A stretch of DNA of 64,000 nt from Gelidibacter maritimus (GCF_014062315.1 NZ_JACGLT010000001.1:372001-436000), one strand, 5' to 3'. Positions 37,743 to 48,135 are shown, counted from the first letter of the stretch. The notes: a model not told the origin generated them from the sequence alone. Numbers and translations are program-made.

Positions 37743-38279
37743 ATGAAAAAACTAAAAATCATTCTGATAGTACTGCTCATAAGCTCCATTAACGCAAGCT
37801 CACAAGGAATTTCTGAAGCATTGGATAAGGCTTTACCTCAAATGTTAAAGGGAGAATACCGAGGTACTTTTTTAAATGATTCCTTAGTGGCTACTTTTAT
37901 ACAAGAATATTTGTTGGAGGCTCAAAAGCGTAATTTGGAATTGAAGGAACATCTTGATGAAATCAATTGGATTTTAATAGAGCCGGAACAAAGGTCAGGA
38001 AAACCACGACTTCTGACAGGGATGAACCTAGGATGGGTGGATAGAGAGCATAAATTAATTTTATTGTCAGAGTCATGTTTGTTAGATAGGTATATCTTAA
38101 AATCAACCCTATACAGAGAATTAAGCCACTATTTGGGACTGTCTTATGATATAGAAGGTCTTGAGATTATGTCTTTAGTAAAACCCAAAGGCTATTCCTA
38201 TGCATGGTTTGATGATTACGAAATGGAGCAAATTGTATATGATGATTTATTTGCCGAGTTGAAGAAAATGTTAAACTGA
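37743..38279 (+). CDS. Exported protein with degenerate zincin-like motif
   Basis: A 178-aa protein with a clear signal peptide (LKIILIVLLISSINASSQ, cleavage likely after ASSQ). Residues about 120-135 read LYRELSHYLGL, which is the HEXXH..LGL metallopeptidase motif except that the first His is Arg. The context (helix of that kind after a region with DREHKLILLSESCL) supports descent from a zincin fold, with zinc binding probably lost. It is envelope-directed, yet sits in a defence island operon next to a membrane-anchored protein. Confidence 0.55.
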   Translation: MKKLKIILIVLLISSINASSQGISEALDKALPQMLKGEYRGTFLNDSLVATFIQEYLLEAQKRNLELKEHLDEINWILIEPEQRSGKPRLLTGMNLGWVDREHKLILLSESCLLDRYILKSTLYRELSHYLGLSYDIEGLEIMSLVKPKGYSYAWFDDYEMEQIVYDDLFAELKKMLN

Positions 38280-38347
38280 TAAAAGGTTTCAATGTTTTAG
38301 GATTGGACCAATCCACTTGTTGATAATCACTTAACTAAAATTATTAA

Positions 38348-38902
38348 ATGGAAATTCTTAAAAACTTTTTTAAGAGCTGTAAAATTACTGAAGATGGTGT
38401 CATTTTGGATGAAAATTCAATAAGCCGAATTCAAAAACATTATACTAATTTCTCAAAATTAAAACCTGCTAAGATAATACTTGATAAACCCTTCGGTGTA
38501 TTTGCTTTTATCAATAACTATTTAGGAGTTTATAGAATAGTAACATTCCATTATGTCGATTTTAGATGGTATTCAGAATCTACAACTGCTAAAATAATGC
38601 ATAAATCAAACATTGAAGAATGGCGGGATACAGGTGTTTCGAATAAATTTTCTGAAAACCCTTATAAAAATTCCGGTGATACTCTTGGTGTAATGTCTGG
38701 TGACTTTAGGCATTGCTTTGATGAAATTATTAAAGAACAACATAAGCGACAAATATTGTTTGAAGGCACTGTGGAAATTCTATTAAATGATCGTTTCAAA
38801 CAGGTTTCGTATCAAAGTGGGATAGGACTTCAAGATTTGACGCTAATTGAAAAAATAACTAAAAATAATCCTCGTAGGATGGGCCTGCATTATATTTCTT
38901 AA
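38348..38902 (+). CDS. Hypothetical protein
   Basis: A 184-aa soluble protein of unknown family, with ILDENSISRIQKHYTNFSKLKPAKI near the N-terminus and LFEGTVEILLNDRFKQVSYQSGIGLQDLTLI near the C-terminus. There is no signal peptide or membrane segment. It starts 69 bp after the exported protein gene; operon membership is uncertain. Confidence 0.5.
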   Translation: MEILKNFFKSCKITEDGVILDENSISRIQKHYTNFSKLKPAKIILDKPFGVFAFINNYLGVYRIVTFHYVDFRWYSESTTAKIMHKSNIEEWRDTGVSNKFSENPYKNSGDTLGVMSGDFRHCFDEIIKEQHKRQILFEGTVEILLNDRFKQVSYQSGIGLQDLTLIEKITKNNPRRMGLHYIS

Positions 38903-38995
38903 ATAGATGAATATGAATGTAAACTCACCTTTAGTTTTATTGACATTAAATAAAATTTTCATTAAATCAGATTACTAACTTTAAATTAATTAATT

Positions 38996-39145
38996 ATGAC
39001 AACTTACAAAGGAAAAATTCGAATCGAAGGTCTTGGAACTGCAGTTGATGTTTCAGCCACTGCCAGCAATGCATCTGCCGCAAAGAAAATCATTGAAAAT
39101 CAGTATAAAGTAAAGCAATGGGTAAAGCAAATGAGTAGATATTAA
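38996..39145 (+). CDS. Small basic protein, 49 aa
   Basis: ATG at 38996 to TAA at 39143. It begins MTTYKGKIRIEG and ends KQWVKQMSRY, with an Ala-rich middle (VSATASNASAAKKIIENQYK). The Lys-rich helix after a short beta hairpin suggests a small nucleic-acid-binding protein. Similar short proteins occur in flavobacteria as far as I recall, but I cannot name a family. It precedes the recD gene by about 250 bp, with an AT-rich gap containing a small hairpin (AGCTTCATTAGAAGCT). Confidence 0.5.
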   Translation: MTTYKGKIRIEGLGTAVDVSATASNASAAKKIIENQYKVKQWVKQMSRY

Positions 39146-39393
39146 TTTCTAATTTAACATTTTATTATGTTTTCACCCAAAGTCGTAAAAATTATTTGAT
39201 TTTAATTCCTATGTTTAAACTTTGATAAAAATGAAAAGACATAAAGCTTCATTAGAAGCTCTTTAACCAGTTTTAAAATGGAGCTTTTGCTTTTTAATAA
39301 TAAGGGACGAGATAGATTTATTTTCTCAAACTTAAATCCTTATATATGAATTTAATATCTGATTTATAACATAGAAACAACTTAATACCCTAC

Positions 39394-41190
39394 ATGAGAT
39401 TTATCAACGATTTGCATTTCCAGTTTTCGGAATTGGTGGCTGACGAAAACCTTAAACCCTATGCCTACCTGTTATCTAAGCGATTAAGCGAAGGTAATGT
39501 GTGCATTGATTTAGACATAGAAGATTTAGATGGTGAATATAAATCTTGGTCTGAGAAAATTAAAAAAATAATTCCTGCTTTTTCAGAAGTTAATATCTCG
39601 GAATCTACGAATATGCTATCCGTAGACCCAAAGGACAAAAAACCTTTTATAGTTTTCAATGATAAGTTCTATTCTTATCGTTATTTCAACTATGAAACGC
39701 GGATAATCAACAAAATCAAAGAGTTTATTGTTAATGAAAAGGACGAAATTTCTCAACGTCAGCATGAATTGAAAAAATATTCTGAAGAAATTTTAAAACT
39801 ACAAGACATAAATTTAGATATAACAGATTGGCAGTTAACAGGCTGTTTAAATTCATATTTGAATAACTTCTCAATAATTACCGGAGGTCCAGGAACAGGT
39901 AAGACCACTACAATTGCCAAGTTATTGATGTTGTTTTATACTATAGATCCTTCTTTAAAAGTGGCCATTGCTGCTCCCACTGGGAAAGCGGCCATCAGAA
40001 TGTTGGAGTCTCTTAAAAACAATCCATTAAGTGGGCAGGAACCTCTAAAGAGTAAGGTTGAGGAGTTAGAGGTAAGTACCATCCATCGTTTGTTAGGAGT
40101 TAGGAACAACTCGCACTATTTTAAAAAGAACGAAAATAACCCACTTGATTTCGATGTAGTCTTAGTGGACGAAGCTTCAATGATAGCCGTACCACTATTC
40201 GCGAAACTCTTAGATGCTATTGATTCCTTAAAGCGAGTGGTGTTATTAGGTGACAAAAATCAATTGGCATCTGTGGAAGCAGGAAGTGTTTTTGGGGATT
40301 TATGTAATGCGTCATTATTGAAAAATTCAGATTCCTTAAACGTATTTAACAGCGAGCGTATAAGCTTTATCAATTCTTTTCTAAATGTGAATAATCAAAT
40401 CGTAGACAACGGTTATTCAGATGACAATCTTCTAAACAATCATATTACCGAATTAATTCTCAACCGGCGAACTGACGAAGGATCAAAAATTATTGAAGCC
40501 TTAAGTGTAGCTATTATTCAAGAAAAAGTAGAGGACGTTAAAGAGTTGCTAATTGGAACTTCCAATAGTTTAAAAGTGGATAATGATTATAACAAGGAGC
40601 TTTTTGAAAAATTTATTGCGGGGTATGAAGCCTACATTAAAGAACCTGATATTAAAAAAGCCATTGAAAAGTTAAATGACATTCGTGTTTTATGTGCGGT
40701 TCGGGAAGGAAAACATGGGATTTATGCAATAAATAAAAGGATTGAAATCTATTTACAACAAAAAAATCTATTGCGGATAAATGCCGAAAATTATGAATCG
40801 CGTCCCATTTTAGTAACTAAAAACAATAAGGAATTAAATTTATCTAATGGCGATGTTGGAATTGTAAGAAAAGGCTCTAAAGGAAATATGATGGCCTATT
40901 TTATTCATAAGACTGGTGAAATACTTGAAATACAACCAGAATTTATCGGGAGTTATGAAACTGTTTTTGCAATGACCATTCATAAAAGTCAAGGTTCTGA
41001 ATTTAAGGACGTGCTGATTGTTTTGCCAGAAAACAAGGAAAATCGACTGCTCACCAAGGAGTTGCTTTATACAGCAATTACGAGAGCAAAGAAGCGAGTG
41101 ACCATTCAAGGAACGGAGGAAATTATTGTGCAAACCGTACAAAACCGAGTACATAGAATTTCTGGAATTATTGATCGAATAAACAACTAA
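39394..41190 (+). CDS. recD: Exodeoxyribonuclease V alpha subunit
   Basis: A 598-aa SF1B 5'-3' helicase subunit of RecBCD. Walker A GGPGTGKTTT (K170), VVLVDEASM (Walker B), VVLLGDKNQLASVEAGSVFGDL, and the C-terminal VFAMTIHKSQGSEFKDV and LYTAITRAKKRVTI are all present. The first about 130 residues form the RecB-interacting region. It is followed after 2 bp by recC and then recB in a compact operon. The order D-C-B and the strong AT bias differ from the enterobacterial locus. Confidence 0.95.
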   Translation: MRFINDLHFQFSELVADENLKPYAYLLSKRLSEGNVCIDLDIEDLDGEYKSWSEKIKKIIPAFSEVNISESTNMLSVDPKDKKPFIVFNDKFYSYRYFNYETRIINKIKEFIVNEKDEISQRQHELKKYSEEILKLQDINLDITDWQLTGCLNSYLNNFSIITGGPGTGKTTTIAKLLMLFYTIDPSLKVAIAAPTGKAAIRMLESLKNNPLSGQEPLKSKVEELEVSTIHRLLGVRNNSHYFKKNENNPLDFDVVLVDEASMIAVPLFAKLLDAIDSLKRVVLLGDKNQLASVEAGSVFGDLCNASLLKNSDSLNVFNSERISFINSFLNVNNQIVDNGYSDDNLLNNHITELILNRRTDEGSKIIEALSVAIIQEKVEDVKELLIGTSNSLKVDNDYNKELFEKFIAGYEAYIKEPDIKKAIEKLNDIRVLCAVREGKHGIYAINKRIEIYLQQKNLLRINAENYESRPILVTKNNKELNLSNGDVGIVRKGSKGNMMAYFIHKTGEILEIQPEFIGSYETVFAMTIHKSQGSEFKDVLIVLPENKENRLLTKELLYTAITRAKKRVTIQGTEEIIVQTVQNRVHRISGIIDRINN

Positions 41191-41192
41191 CT

Positions 41193-44100
41193 ATGAGCAT
41201 TCAAGTTTACGCTTCAAGAAGTATAGAACCTTTAGCAAAACAATTATCTAAGGAAATAAAAGAGAAGAAGTCAATTTTATATTCCGATTTTATTGTTTCA
41301 GATAATAAGGTTACGACCGATTGGTTAAAGGTAGTAATTGCTGAAGAAAACGGAATTGCTGCTCATTTAACAACTTGTTCGGCAAAAGAGATTCTATCAA
41401 TTATATATAGAATTATTGGTGGAAAAAATCTCGACATACCAGTTTTAAATAGCTTGCAGCAACAATGGATAATTAATGAACTACTAAATGATCCATCCTT
41501 TACAACAAAGTTTACCCAGGTTGCAGCATACTATCTAAATAAACCTTCGTATCAATTAGGCTTGTCAGATAAAGTAGCTGCTCTTTTTGATCAATACAGC
41601 TTGTACATTCCGGATAAGTTAAAAACCTGGAATGCCGATAATTTTAAAACTTCAAATCCAGATGAAAAATGGCAACAACATGTATGGTTGGCTTTTCAAA
41701 AGAAAATTAAAGATGAAGCCATTGACGATTATCAATTGCATCAATTTATTGAACAGGAATTGGATAATCCTGATAAAGCAGCCATTTTAAAAGAAAAACT
41801 ACCGGTTATCTACCTTTTTAATATTGCTGGGTTTAATTCCAATTTATTGGAGCTATTTATTAAAATTGGAAATGTAATTGACGTAAAAATATTTTATGAT
41901 TCCATTATTTCTGAAGTTAAATCGCCTTACACCAATGATTTGTTAGAGAATTTAAAAGGACCAGCGGTTTACATTTTAGAGACTTTCAAAAATAAAAATA
42001 TCGAAATTCAATGGCTTGACAGAAAGGAACGAAAACCACATCTTACTTTACTTCAATCTTTACAAAATTCAATCCTTGAGGATAAAAAGCTGAACGAAAA
42101 TAAAGTAGCTGATTTTTCTTTAATTATAAACTCATGCTACTCGCCTATTCGGGAGGTGGAGGTGCTCTATAATTATTTGGTGAAATCTGTGGACCTTTCA
42201 AAAAACTATATTGGCGCAAGAAATATTGTTGTGTATTGCTCCAACTTGGATAAGTATGCCCCGGCTATAAGTGCTGTTTTTGATAATACACCGTATCATT
42301 TTCCATATCATATTATTGGTGAGAAAGAACAGACCGTCGATTCTTCAATAGATGCTCTCGCTGCCATTTTACAAATTGATATACGATGGATGAAACCATC
42401 TTTGGTTATGCAGCTTTTAGAATATTCTTCCATTGTTCAAAAATATGAAATTGAAGACGTGGACTTATTACTACACTTGGTAAAGGAAACGAATATTCGA
42501 AATGGTTTTAATGGAGAACAGGAAAATGAAACCAATTTTATTTCATGGGAACATGGATTAAAACGACTGAATTATGGAATGTTAATTTCGGGTGATGAAT
42601 GGTTTGATGATGGCGATGATGAATATCTGACCCTAGATAAAGTGGAAGGAAATAATGCCAATGATTTGGTGCGTTTTAATTATTTCATCCAGAATTTACA
42701 TATATTCTTGTCTGAATTGGAAAATGAACGATGTCTTGAAGATTGGATTTCATTTATACAAGATGGCTGCGATTTGTTTTTTGATCGAGAGAACGATATT
42801 CAGTTGGAACTTCTTACTAAGGAATTAGCGGAAATTAATTCAATCGCTTCTTCAAATAACAAATTAGGTTTTGAAGTATTTTACGCAATATTAAAAAAGA
42901 TTTTTAAAAATATAGATGCTTCAACCTTGATTGGAACCAACAAAGGCATTCGCTTTTGTTCCATTTCCAATTCAAACCCAATTCCAAATACGGTTGTGGC
43001 ATTATTAGGATTGAATCTAACAGATTTCCCGAGACAGCTTCATCGGTTGAGTTATGATTTAATCAAATCGGATAAAGAGTCTATTTTGCAAGACATAAAA
43101 GAAAAAGATAAATCCTTTTTCTTAAAAGCTATCTTATCGGCTAAAAAACAACTTTATATCAGTTATATCGGCAGAAGTTCCAAGGATAATTCAGAGTTAC
43201 CACCATCATCTTTGGTAGATGCTCTATTGGATTATTTGGATATAAAGGACTTCGTAACGGCCCATCCATTACATAATTTTAATTCCAAGTACTATAAAAA
43301 TAATCCTGAATATTATTCCTATTTAGGAAAAAATCAGATTTCTGATTCTACGGAGAAGGTTTTTGATGAAAACAAAGAAGCTTTAGATGACAAAAGAAAA
43401 ATCATCGAAATACCATTGCATGAGTTCATTAACTTTTTTAAGGATTCCTTCAAAAATTATTACAATAAACAATTAGGCATTTATTATAATGAGGGAGGTG
43501 AAATGCTGGAAGATTCAGAGTTATTTGAATTAGATACTTTACAAAAATGGAATTTAAAGAGGAGTATTGTTGATGGTTCAGAGCTCACGTCCGAAGATAT
43601 TAAAGTTTTGAAAATACGTGGAAATCTTCCATTAGGAACATATGGTGAAATTTGTTTGGAAAATATACAAGATGAATTAAGAGAGCTGACAGATAAAATT
43701 GAAGAATTGACATTAGACCTTCTTCACGAACCAACAAAAATCAATTATGAACTCCAAGTATCCAATGTTTTATATAGAATAAGAGGGCAAATTGATTCAG
43801 TATTTATAAACGGGATTGAAAGCAAACACATTTTCACAAACGTAAGCAGTAGTCAGCAAAAATATCAGTTCGAAGCGTTTATCAATTTCCTGTTTCTAAG
43901 TGAAGAGAAGTCGGTAACATTGGAATTCTTATGCATTTATAATAAAATATTAAAACATACTCACATTACTTATTCAGATAATTTTATTGGGGTTTTGGAT
44001 GAACTCATTAAAGTTTTTATTTCGTCTCAATCCAACTTAAATCCTTTTTATATCAATGAGAAAATAGCCGAAGAATTATTGAAAATTGAACATGATGATA

Positions 44101-44267
44101 TTACTAAAGTAGCTATTGAGAATGCTCTTGAAAAAGATGGTTTTTTAAGTGATTATGTGAGTAAAGAAAGAGAGGTTGGTTATTTTGAGGATAGAAAAAA
44201 TCAGATTCAATTCCTGAAAAACTATCACTTCTTAAATGAATTGATATTTAAAAATTTCAATCAATAA
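41193..44267 (+). CDS. recC: Exodeoxyribonuclease V gamma subunit
   Basis: A 1024-aa protein with the RecC layout: dead helicase-like N-terminal half and a nuclease-like C-terminal domain. Recognisable parts are INSCYSPIREVEVLYNYLV (inactivated helicase motif III region), DNTPYHFPYHIIGE, VALLGLNLTDFPRQ and LSAKKQLYISYIGRS. It recognises Chi and splits strands in the complex. It is shorter than E. coli RecC (about 1120 aa). It overlaps recB by one base. Confidence 0.9.
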   Translation: MSIQVYASRSIEPLAKQLSKEIKEKKSILYSDFIVSDNKVTTDWLKVVIAEENGIAAHLTTCSAKEILSIIYRIIGGKNLDIPVLNSLQQQWIINELLNDPSFTTKFTQVAAYYLNKPSYQLGLSDKVAALFDQYSLYIPDKLKTWNADNFKTSNPDEKWQQHVWLAFQKKIKDEAIDDYQLHQFIEQELDNPDKAAILKEKLPVIYLFNIAGFNSNLLELFIKIGNVIDVKIFYDSIISEVKSPYTNDLLENLKGPAVYILETFKNKNIEIQWLDRKERKPHLTLLQSLQNSILEDKKLNENKVADFSLIINSCYSPIREVEVLYNYLVKSVDLSKNYIGARNIVVYCSNLDKYAPAISAVFDNTPYHFPYHIIGEKEQTVDSSIDALAAILQIDIRWMKPSLVMQLLEYSSIVQKYEIEDVDLLLHLVKETNIRNGFNGEQENETNFISWEHGLKRLNYGMLISGDEWFDDGDDEYLTLDKVEGNNANDLVRFNYFIQNLHIFLSELENERCLEDWISFIQDGCDLFFDRENDIQLELLTKELAEINSIASSNNKLGFEVFYAILKKIFKNIDASTLIGTNKGIRFCSISNSNPIPNTVVALLGLNLTDFPRQLHRLSYDLIKSDKESILQDIKEKDKSFFLKAILSAKKQLYISYIGRSSKDNSELPPSSLVDALLDYLDIKDFVTAHPLHNFNSKYYKNNPEYYSYLGKNQISDSTEKVFDENKEALDDKRKIIEIPLHEFINFFKDSFKNYYNKQLGIYYNEGGEMLEDSELFELDTLQKWNLKRSIVDGSELTSEDIKVLKIRGNLPLGTYGEICLENIQDELRELTDKIEELTLDLLHEPTKINYELQVSNVLYRIRGQIDSVFINGIESKHIFTNVSSSQQKYQFEAFINFLFLSEEKSVTLEFLCIYNKILKHTHITYSDNFIGVLDELIKVFISSQSNLNPFYINEKIAEELLKIEHDDITKVAIENALEKDGFLSDYVSKEREVGYFEDRKNQIQFLKNYHFLNELIFKNFNQ

Positions 44268-47200
44268 TGGGAGTTATGGAGTTTAAAATATTTGATGTCA
44301 ATAAAGTTTATTTAGAAGGAAGTAATTTGGTTGAAGCCAGCGCTGGGACTGGGAAGACCTATTCAATCGCCATTTTGACCTTACGTTTAATTTTGGAAAA
44401 TAAAGTTCCAGTACGAGAGATTTTGATGGTTACGTTTACAAATGCTGCCGTTGCGGAATTAGAAATAAGAATACGACAATTTGTTCGAGCTGCTTATAAA
44501 TACAGCTTAGGCTCTTCAGAAGAAAAAAACAAGGACGTTAAAGATTTGGTTGATAAAATTGGAAAACCTGAATCGCAAGTCTTATTAGCAGAAGCCGTTC
44601 GCCAATTAGATGAAACCAGTATTCTTACCATCCATAGTTTTTGTCAAAACACCTTAACTGAATTTGCTTTTGAAACTGGGCAAAGGTATGATATTAATCT
44701 GTTAACAGATCTATCTGAAGTTATTGGAGACGAAGTAAAAGCGTTTTGGAGGAAGGAAGTTACAAATATTGGTAAATCCGATTTAATTAAAGTTCTATAT
44801 GACCTTGAAAAATTTAAAGTTTTCAAAACTTGGTATAAGTATTTAAGTATTGATGTGTTAAAGGGCGCCTTGAGAAATGAGCTAGACAATAAAAATCTTA
44901 AAATAAACTCAGGTGATTTCGATTTTGATAAAAGCATCGAGTTTCAGGAAAACGAGATTAACAACAAGATGTTAAATTATATAAGGCATAATCAAGGAAG
45001 CTTCATCCTAAAAATAAATTCTCATGAAGGAAGTCGCTACACAGATAATACACGATCAACATTTATCAGCCTTTTGAGTGACCCACAAAAGTTTTTAGAA
45101 TTTATTCTTAAAACAACAAATAAGAATGCAGTAGCAATTTTTGAAACAGAAATAAAAATATTAAAAGAATTAAGAGAGAAGAAGAGATCTGTTAAAAAAA
45201 TGTTTATTGAAAATCTTATCATAAAAGCCATAGCCTCTAAATCAACGGAAATAAAGCAAAGAATGGAATTAATGAGTCATGTTTCCTATGATGACTTAAT
45301 TAAAAACCTCCATCAAGCTACTGTTATTAGGCAGAACGAAAATCTAAAGAGCATATTAAGAGAACGCTATAAAGCTGTGTTTGTAGATGAATTTCAGGAT
45401 ACAGATAAATATCAATACGAGATTTTTAATACGCTTTATAATAATGGCGAAAGTGTTCTATTCTATATCGGTGATCCCAAACAGTCAATTTACGGATGGC
45501 GAAAAGCAGATATCAATACGTATTTTCACGCGAGAAAGGAGGTGGATAACACGTACACAATGAATACCAACTTCAGGTCAACCCAATTACTTATTAATGG
45601 ATTAAATGAGATTTTTAGTGAAAACTCTTATCAGAACAATGGAGAAGGAGTCGGTTTATTTCATAATGAAAAGGAAAGTCCAGAAGAGAAAAAAATCATT
45701 TACCACGAGGTGGATGCATCTTCTAATACAAAACAAAAGAATTGTTATCTAAATGAAACCATAGAAACTCCAGTTACTATATATGATGGCTACACAAATA
45801 AACCTAACATAGATTCTCATACTATTAATCTAATTCAAAACTTATTAGATAATGGGGTTTTAAGAGAAGAAAAGCAGATATCCGAAAAAATAAAACCTTC
45901 AGATATCGCCATTTTGGTTCGTACTGGTTTTGAAGGCAGAAGCTTAAAGGAACATTTGGACAAACTGGGCATTCCATCCGTGTTGATAGACGATAGTAAA
46001 ATATTTACTGCGCCAGAAACAACAGCTATACTCTATTTGTTGCAGGCCATTCAGGAGCCTTCGTCTTCTGCGGTTAATAAAGCATTATTGTCAAAACTTA
46101 CAGGTTATTCACGTACAGATATTGAAAAACTGAATATTAATTTTCATTTGGATAATTTCAAAAAATTATTGAGACTATTCAATTCTAAAGGAGTGTATGC
46201 CTGTTTACTCACTTTCTATGAAGATTATCACACCCGTAAAAACTTATTGGGAAGTTCAGAATCGATTGCCAAAAGTGGTTTGAAATCCTATTCGAATCTT
46301 CTTCAGTTGGCCGATGCTTTACAGCGCATTCAAAAACAGAGAGGCTACGAGTTAAATGGATTGATTTCATTTCTTAAAAAAGCAAATGAGGGCGAAGAAA
46401 TTGAAGGCGATGAATATGAACAACGAATAGAGACTGATGAAGAGGCGATTCAAATATCTACTATTCATTCAAGTAAAGGTTTACAGTATAATATAGTCAT
46501 AGCACCTTTTCTTGATTTGGAAGTAAAAACTAAAGGCGCATTTTCGAGTTTTAGAAGTGATGACGGCGAATACTATTTTGAACCAAATTATAATAATCCG
46601 GCCATAAATAACAGGAATTTTAAAATTCAAACCGAACAGGAAAACAGAAGACTGATTTATGTTGCGTTGACTCGTGCTAAATATCAGTTATATGTATTTA
46701 CGCAACGCAACGGTTCTATGGGAGCAGTTCTGAATAACAAGTTGAATTCTAAATATCTTGTAGTAAAAAATTATGAACCTAAAGAGGTGACTTCGGTAAT
46801 TTCAGATAATCTGGTAGACAATTTAAAATTTGCTGAACCAAAACAGTTTAATCTAAAAGATAAAAAATGGCTTAAAATGAGTTTTTCATTTTTAAGTCTG
46901 CCTCGTGCTCCTATACCAAAAACCTTTGAAACTGAAAATAAGGATTATGATTATTTTATATTCAAAGAATTGGAACGCGGCGCACATATAGGGAATTTAT
47001 TACACACTATCTTTGAGTTTATAGATTTCACGAACCCTGAACAATGGCAGAAAACTATTGATATAAATTTGAAAAAATACATCCCGAGAAAACAGGAACT
47101 ATATCAACCCAATATGAATAGTCTTTTAAATCACATATTAGGGGCGTCCATTCACATACCAGGGAATAAGGCTTTTAGATTAAATGAAATTCCAACCTCA

Positions 47201-47671
47201 AAAAGAATCAATGAACTTGAATTTGATATCAATATAAACAACATGAATTTGAGTAAGCTGTACGATTTGCAGACAGATTCTGTACGGTTTTCATTTAGAG
47301 ATGTGGATTTAAATGGAATTCTAAACGGTTTGATCGACTTGTTTTTTGAACATGATAACAAATATTATATTCTCGATTGGAAATCAAATTATCTTGGCGA
47401 TTCTTTAGATGATTACAGGCCAGAAAAGCTAAACGATGCCATGAATGAAAATAACTATCATTTGCAGTATTATATCTATACTATGGCGGCAAAGCGGTTT
47501 TTAGAAAGTAAATTAGATATGTTTGACTATGAAACCCAATTTGGAGGGGTTATCTACCTGTTTTTAAGAGGAATGCGAACGAAGGAGGATACAGGGATTT
47601 TCTCGACGAAGTTATCGTTGGAAACAGTGAGGAAAATGGAGGAGGTATTTTGTTTGGAGCCTGTTGAATAG
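44267..47671 (+). CDS. recB: Exodeoxyribonuclease V beta subunit
   Basis: A 1134-aa UvrD-type helicase-nuclease. EASAGTGKTYS (K30), VDEFQDTD, YIGDPKQSIYGWRKADI, TIHSSKGLQYNIV and LTRAKYQLYVF cover the SF1A motifs. The C-terminal nuclease has YILDWKSN (D1037, K1039), the RecB signature. Start ATG at 44267 overlaps the recC stop; ATG at 44276 is possible. With RecC and RecD it processes double-strand ends and degrades linear phage DNA. Confidence 0.96.
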   Translation: MGVMEFKIFDVNKVYLEGSNLVEASAGTGKTYSIAILTLRLILENKVPVREILMVTFTNAAVAELEIRIRQFVRAAYKYSLGSSEEKNKDVKDLVDKIGKPESQVLLAEAVRQLDETSILTIHSFCQNTLTEFAFETGQRYDINLLTDLSEVIGDEVKAFWRKEVTNIGKSDLIKVLYDLEKFKVFKTWYKYLSIDVLKGALRNELDNKNLKINSGDFDFDKSIEFQENEINNKMLNYIRHNQGSFILKINSHEGSRYTDNTRSTFISLLSDPQKFLEFILKTTNKNAVAIFETEIKILKELREKKRSVKKMFIENLIIKAIASKSTEIKQRMELMSHVSYDDLIKNLHQATVIRQNENLKSILRERYKAVFVDEFQDTDKYQYEIFNTLYNNGESVLFYIGDPKQSIYGWRKADINTYFHARKEVDNTYTMNTNFRSTQLLINGLNEIFSENSYQNNGEGVGLFHNEKESPEEKKIIYHEVDASSNTKQKNCYLNETIETPVTIYDGYTNKPNIDSHTINLIQNLLDNGVLREEKQISEKIKPSDIAILVRTGFEGRSLKEHLDKLGIPSVLIDDSKIFTAPETTAILYLLQAIQEPSSSAVNKALLSKLTGYSRTDIEKLNINFHLDNFKKLLRLFNSKGVYACLLTFYEDYHTRKNLLGSSESIAKSGLKSYSNLLQLADALQRIQKQRGYELNGLISFLKKANEGEEIEGDEYEQRIETDEEAIQISTIHSSKGLQYNIVIAPFLDLEVKTKGAFSSFRSDDGEYYFEPNYNNPAINNRNFKIQTEQENRRLIYVALTRAKYQLYVFTQRNGSMGAVLNNKLNSKYLVVKNYEPKEVTSVISDNLVDNLKFAEPKQFNLKDKKWLKMSFSFLSLPRAPIPKTFETENKDYDYFIFKELERGAHIGNLLHTIFEFIDFTNPEQWQKTIDINLKKYIPRKQELYQPNMNSLLNHILGASIHIPGNKAFRLNEIPTSKRINELEFDININNMNLSKLYDLQTDSVRFSFRDVDLNGILNGLIDLFFEHDNKYYILDWKSNYLGDSLDDYRPEKLNDAMNENNYHLQYYIYTMAAKRFLESKLDMFDYETQFGGVIYLFLRGMRTKEDTGIFSTKLSLETVRKMEEVFCLEPVE

Positions 47672-47751
47672 GAGGAGGCAGCTGATCCAATTTAAATTTA
47701 ATAATCATTCCTGATTTTTTTAAAAGAAATGAATTACAAATAAAAAAAAAC

Positions 47752-48114
47752 ATGCAAATAGTAGAAGTAAACTTAATAGATGGCTATCCATTCTATTGTC
47801 CTGTAACAGGCACCTTAATATTATCTGAAGATGAATTCACTGCCTCGCCAGCGATGGTATATTGTTATATCCAAAATGAATCTACTTTTGAATATACAAA
47901 TGGGCAAGCACAGGAGGTTTTTAGTGATATTTCCAAAGGTGATTTCTATCTCAATTATGAAAAGTATAATAACAGACTTCATTCATTAACTAATGATGTA
48001 GGCACGGAAAACTGGGTTTGCTTCAGGCTGTGTAGTGGTCGTAACGGTAGTTTTGTTGTGGATCATTGTATCGATATGGGATTTCGCGAATCATTAAATA
48101 ATGTTGGCATATAA
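47752..48114 (+). CDS. Hypothetical protein
   Basis: A 120-aa soluble acidic protein of unknown family. It starts MQIVEVNLIDGYPFYCPVTG, has a CPVTG turn near the N-terminus that resembles a zinc-ribbon knuckle with only one clear Cys, and later cysteines (VCFRLCSGRNG, VDHCIDMG). It is 81 bp past recB on the same strand and 21 bp before the next gene; the pair probably forms the tail of the rec operon or a small separate unit. Confidence 0.5.
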   Translation: MQIVEVNLIDGYPFYCPVTGTLILSEDEFTASPAMVYCYIQNESTFEYTNGQAQEVFSDISKGDFYLNYEKYNNRLHSLTNDVGTENWVCFRLCSGRNGSFVVDHCIDMGFRESLNNVGI

Positions 48115-48135
48115 TATTTTAAACTATAACTAACT

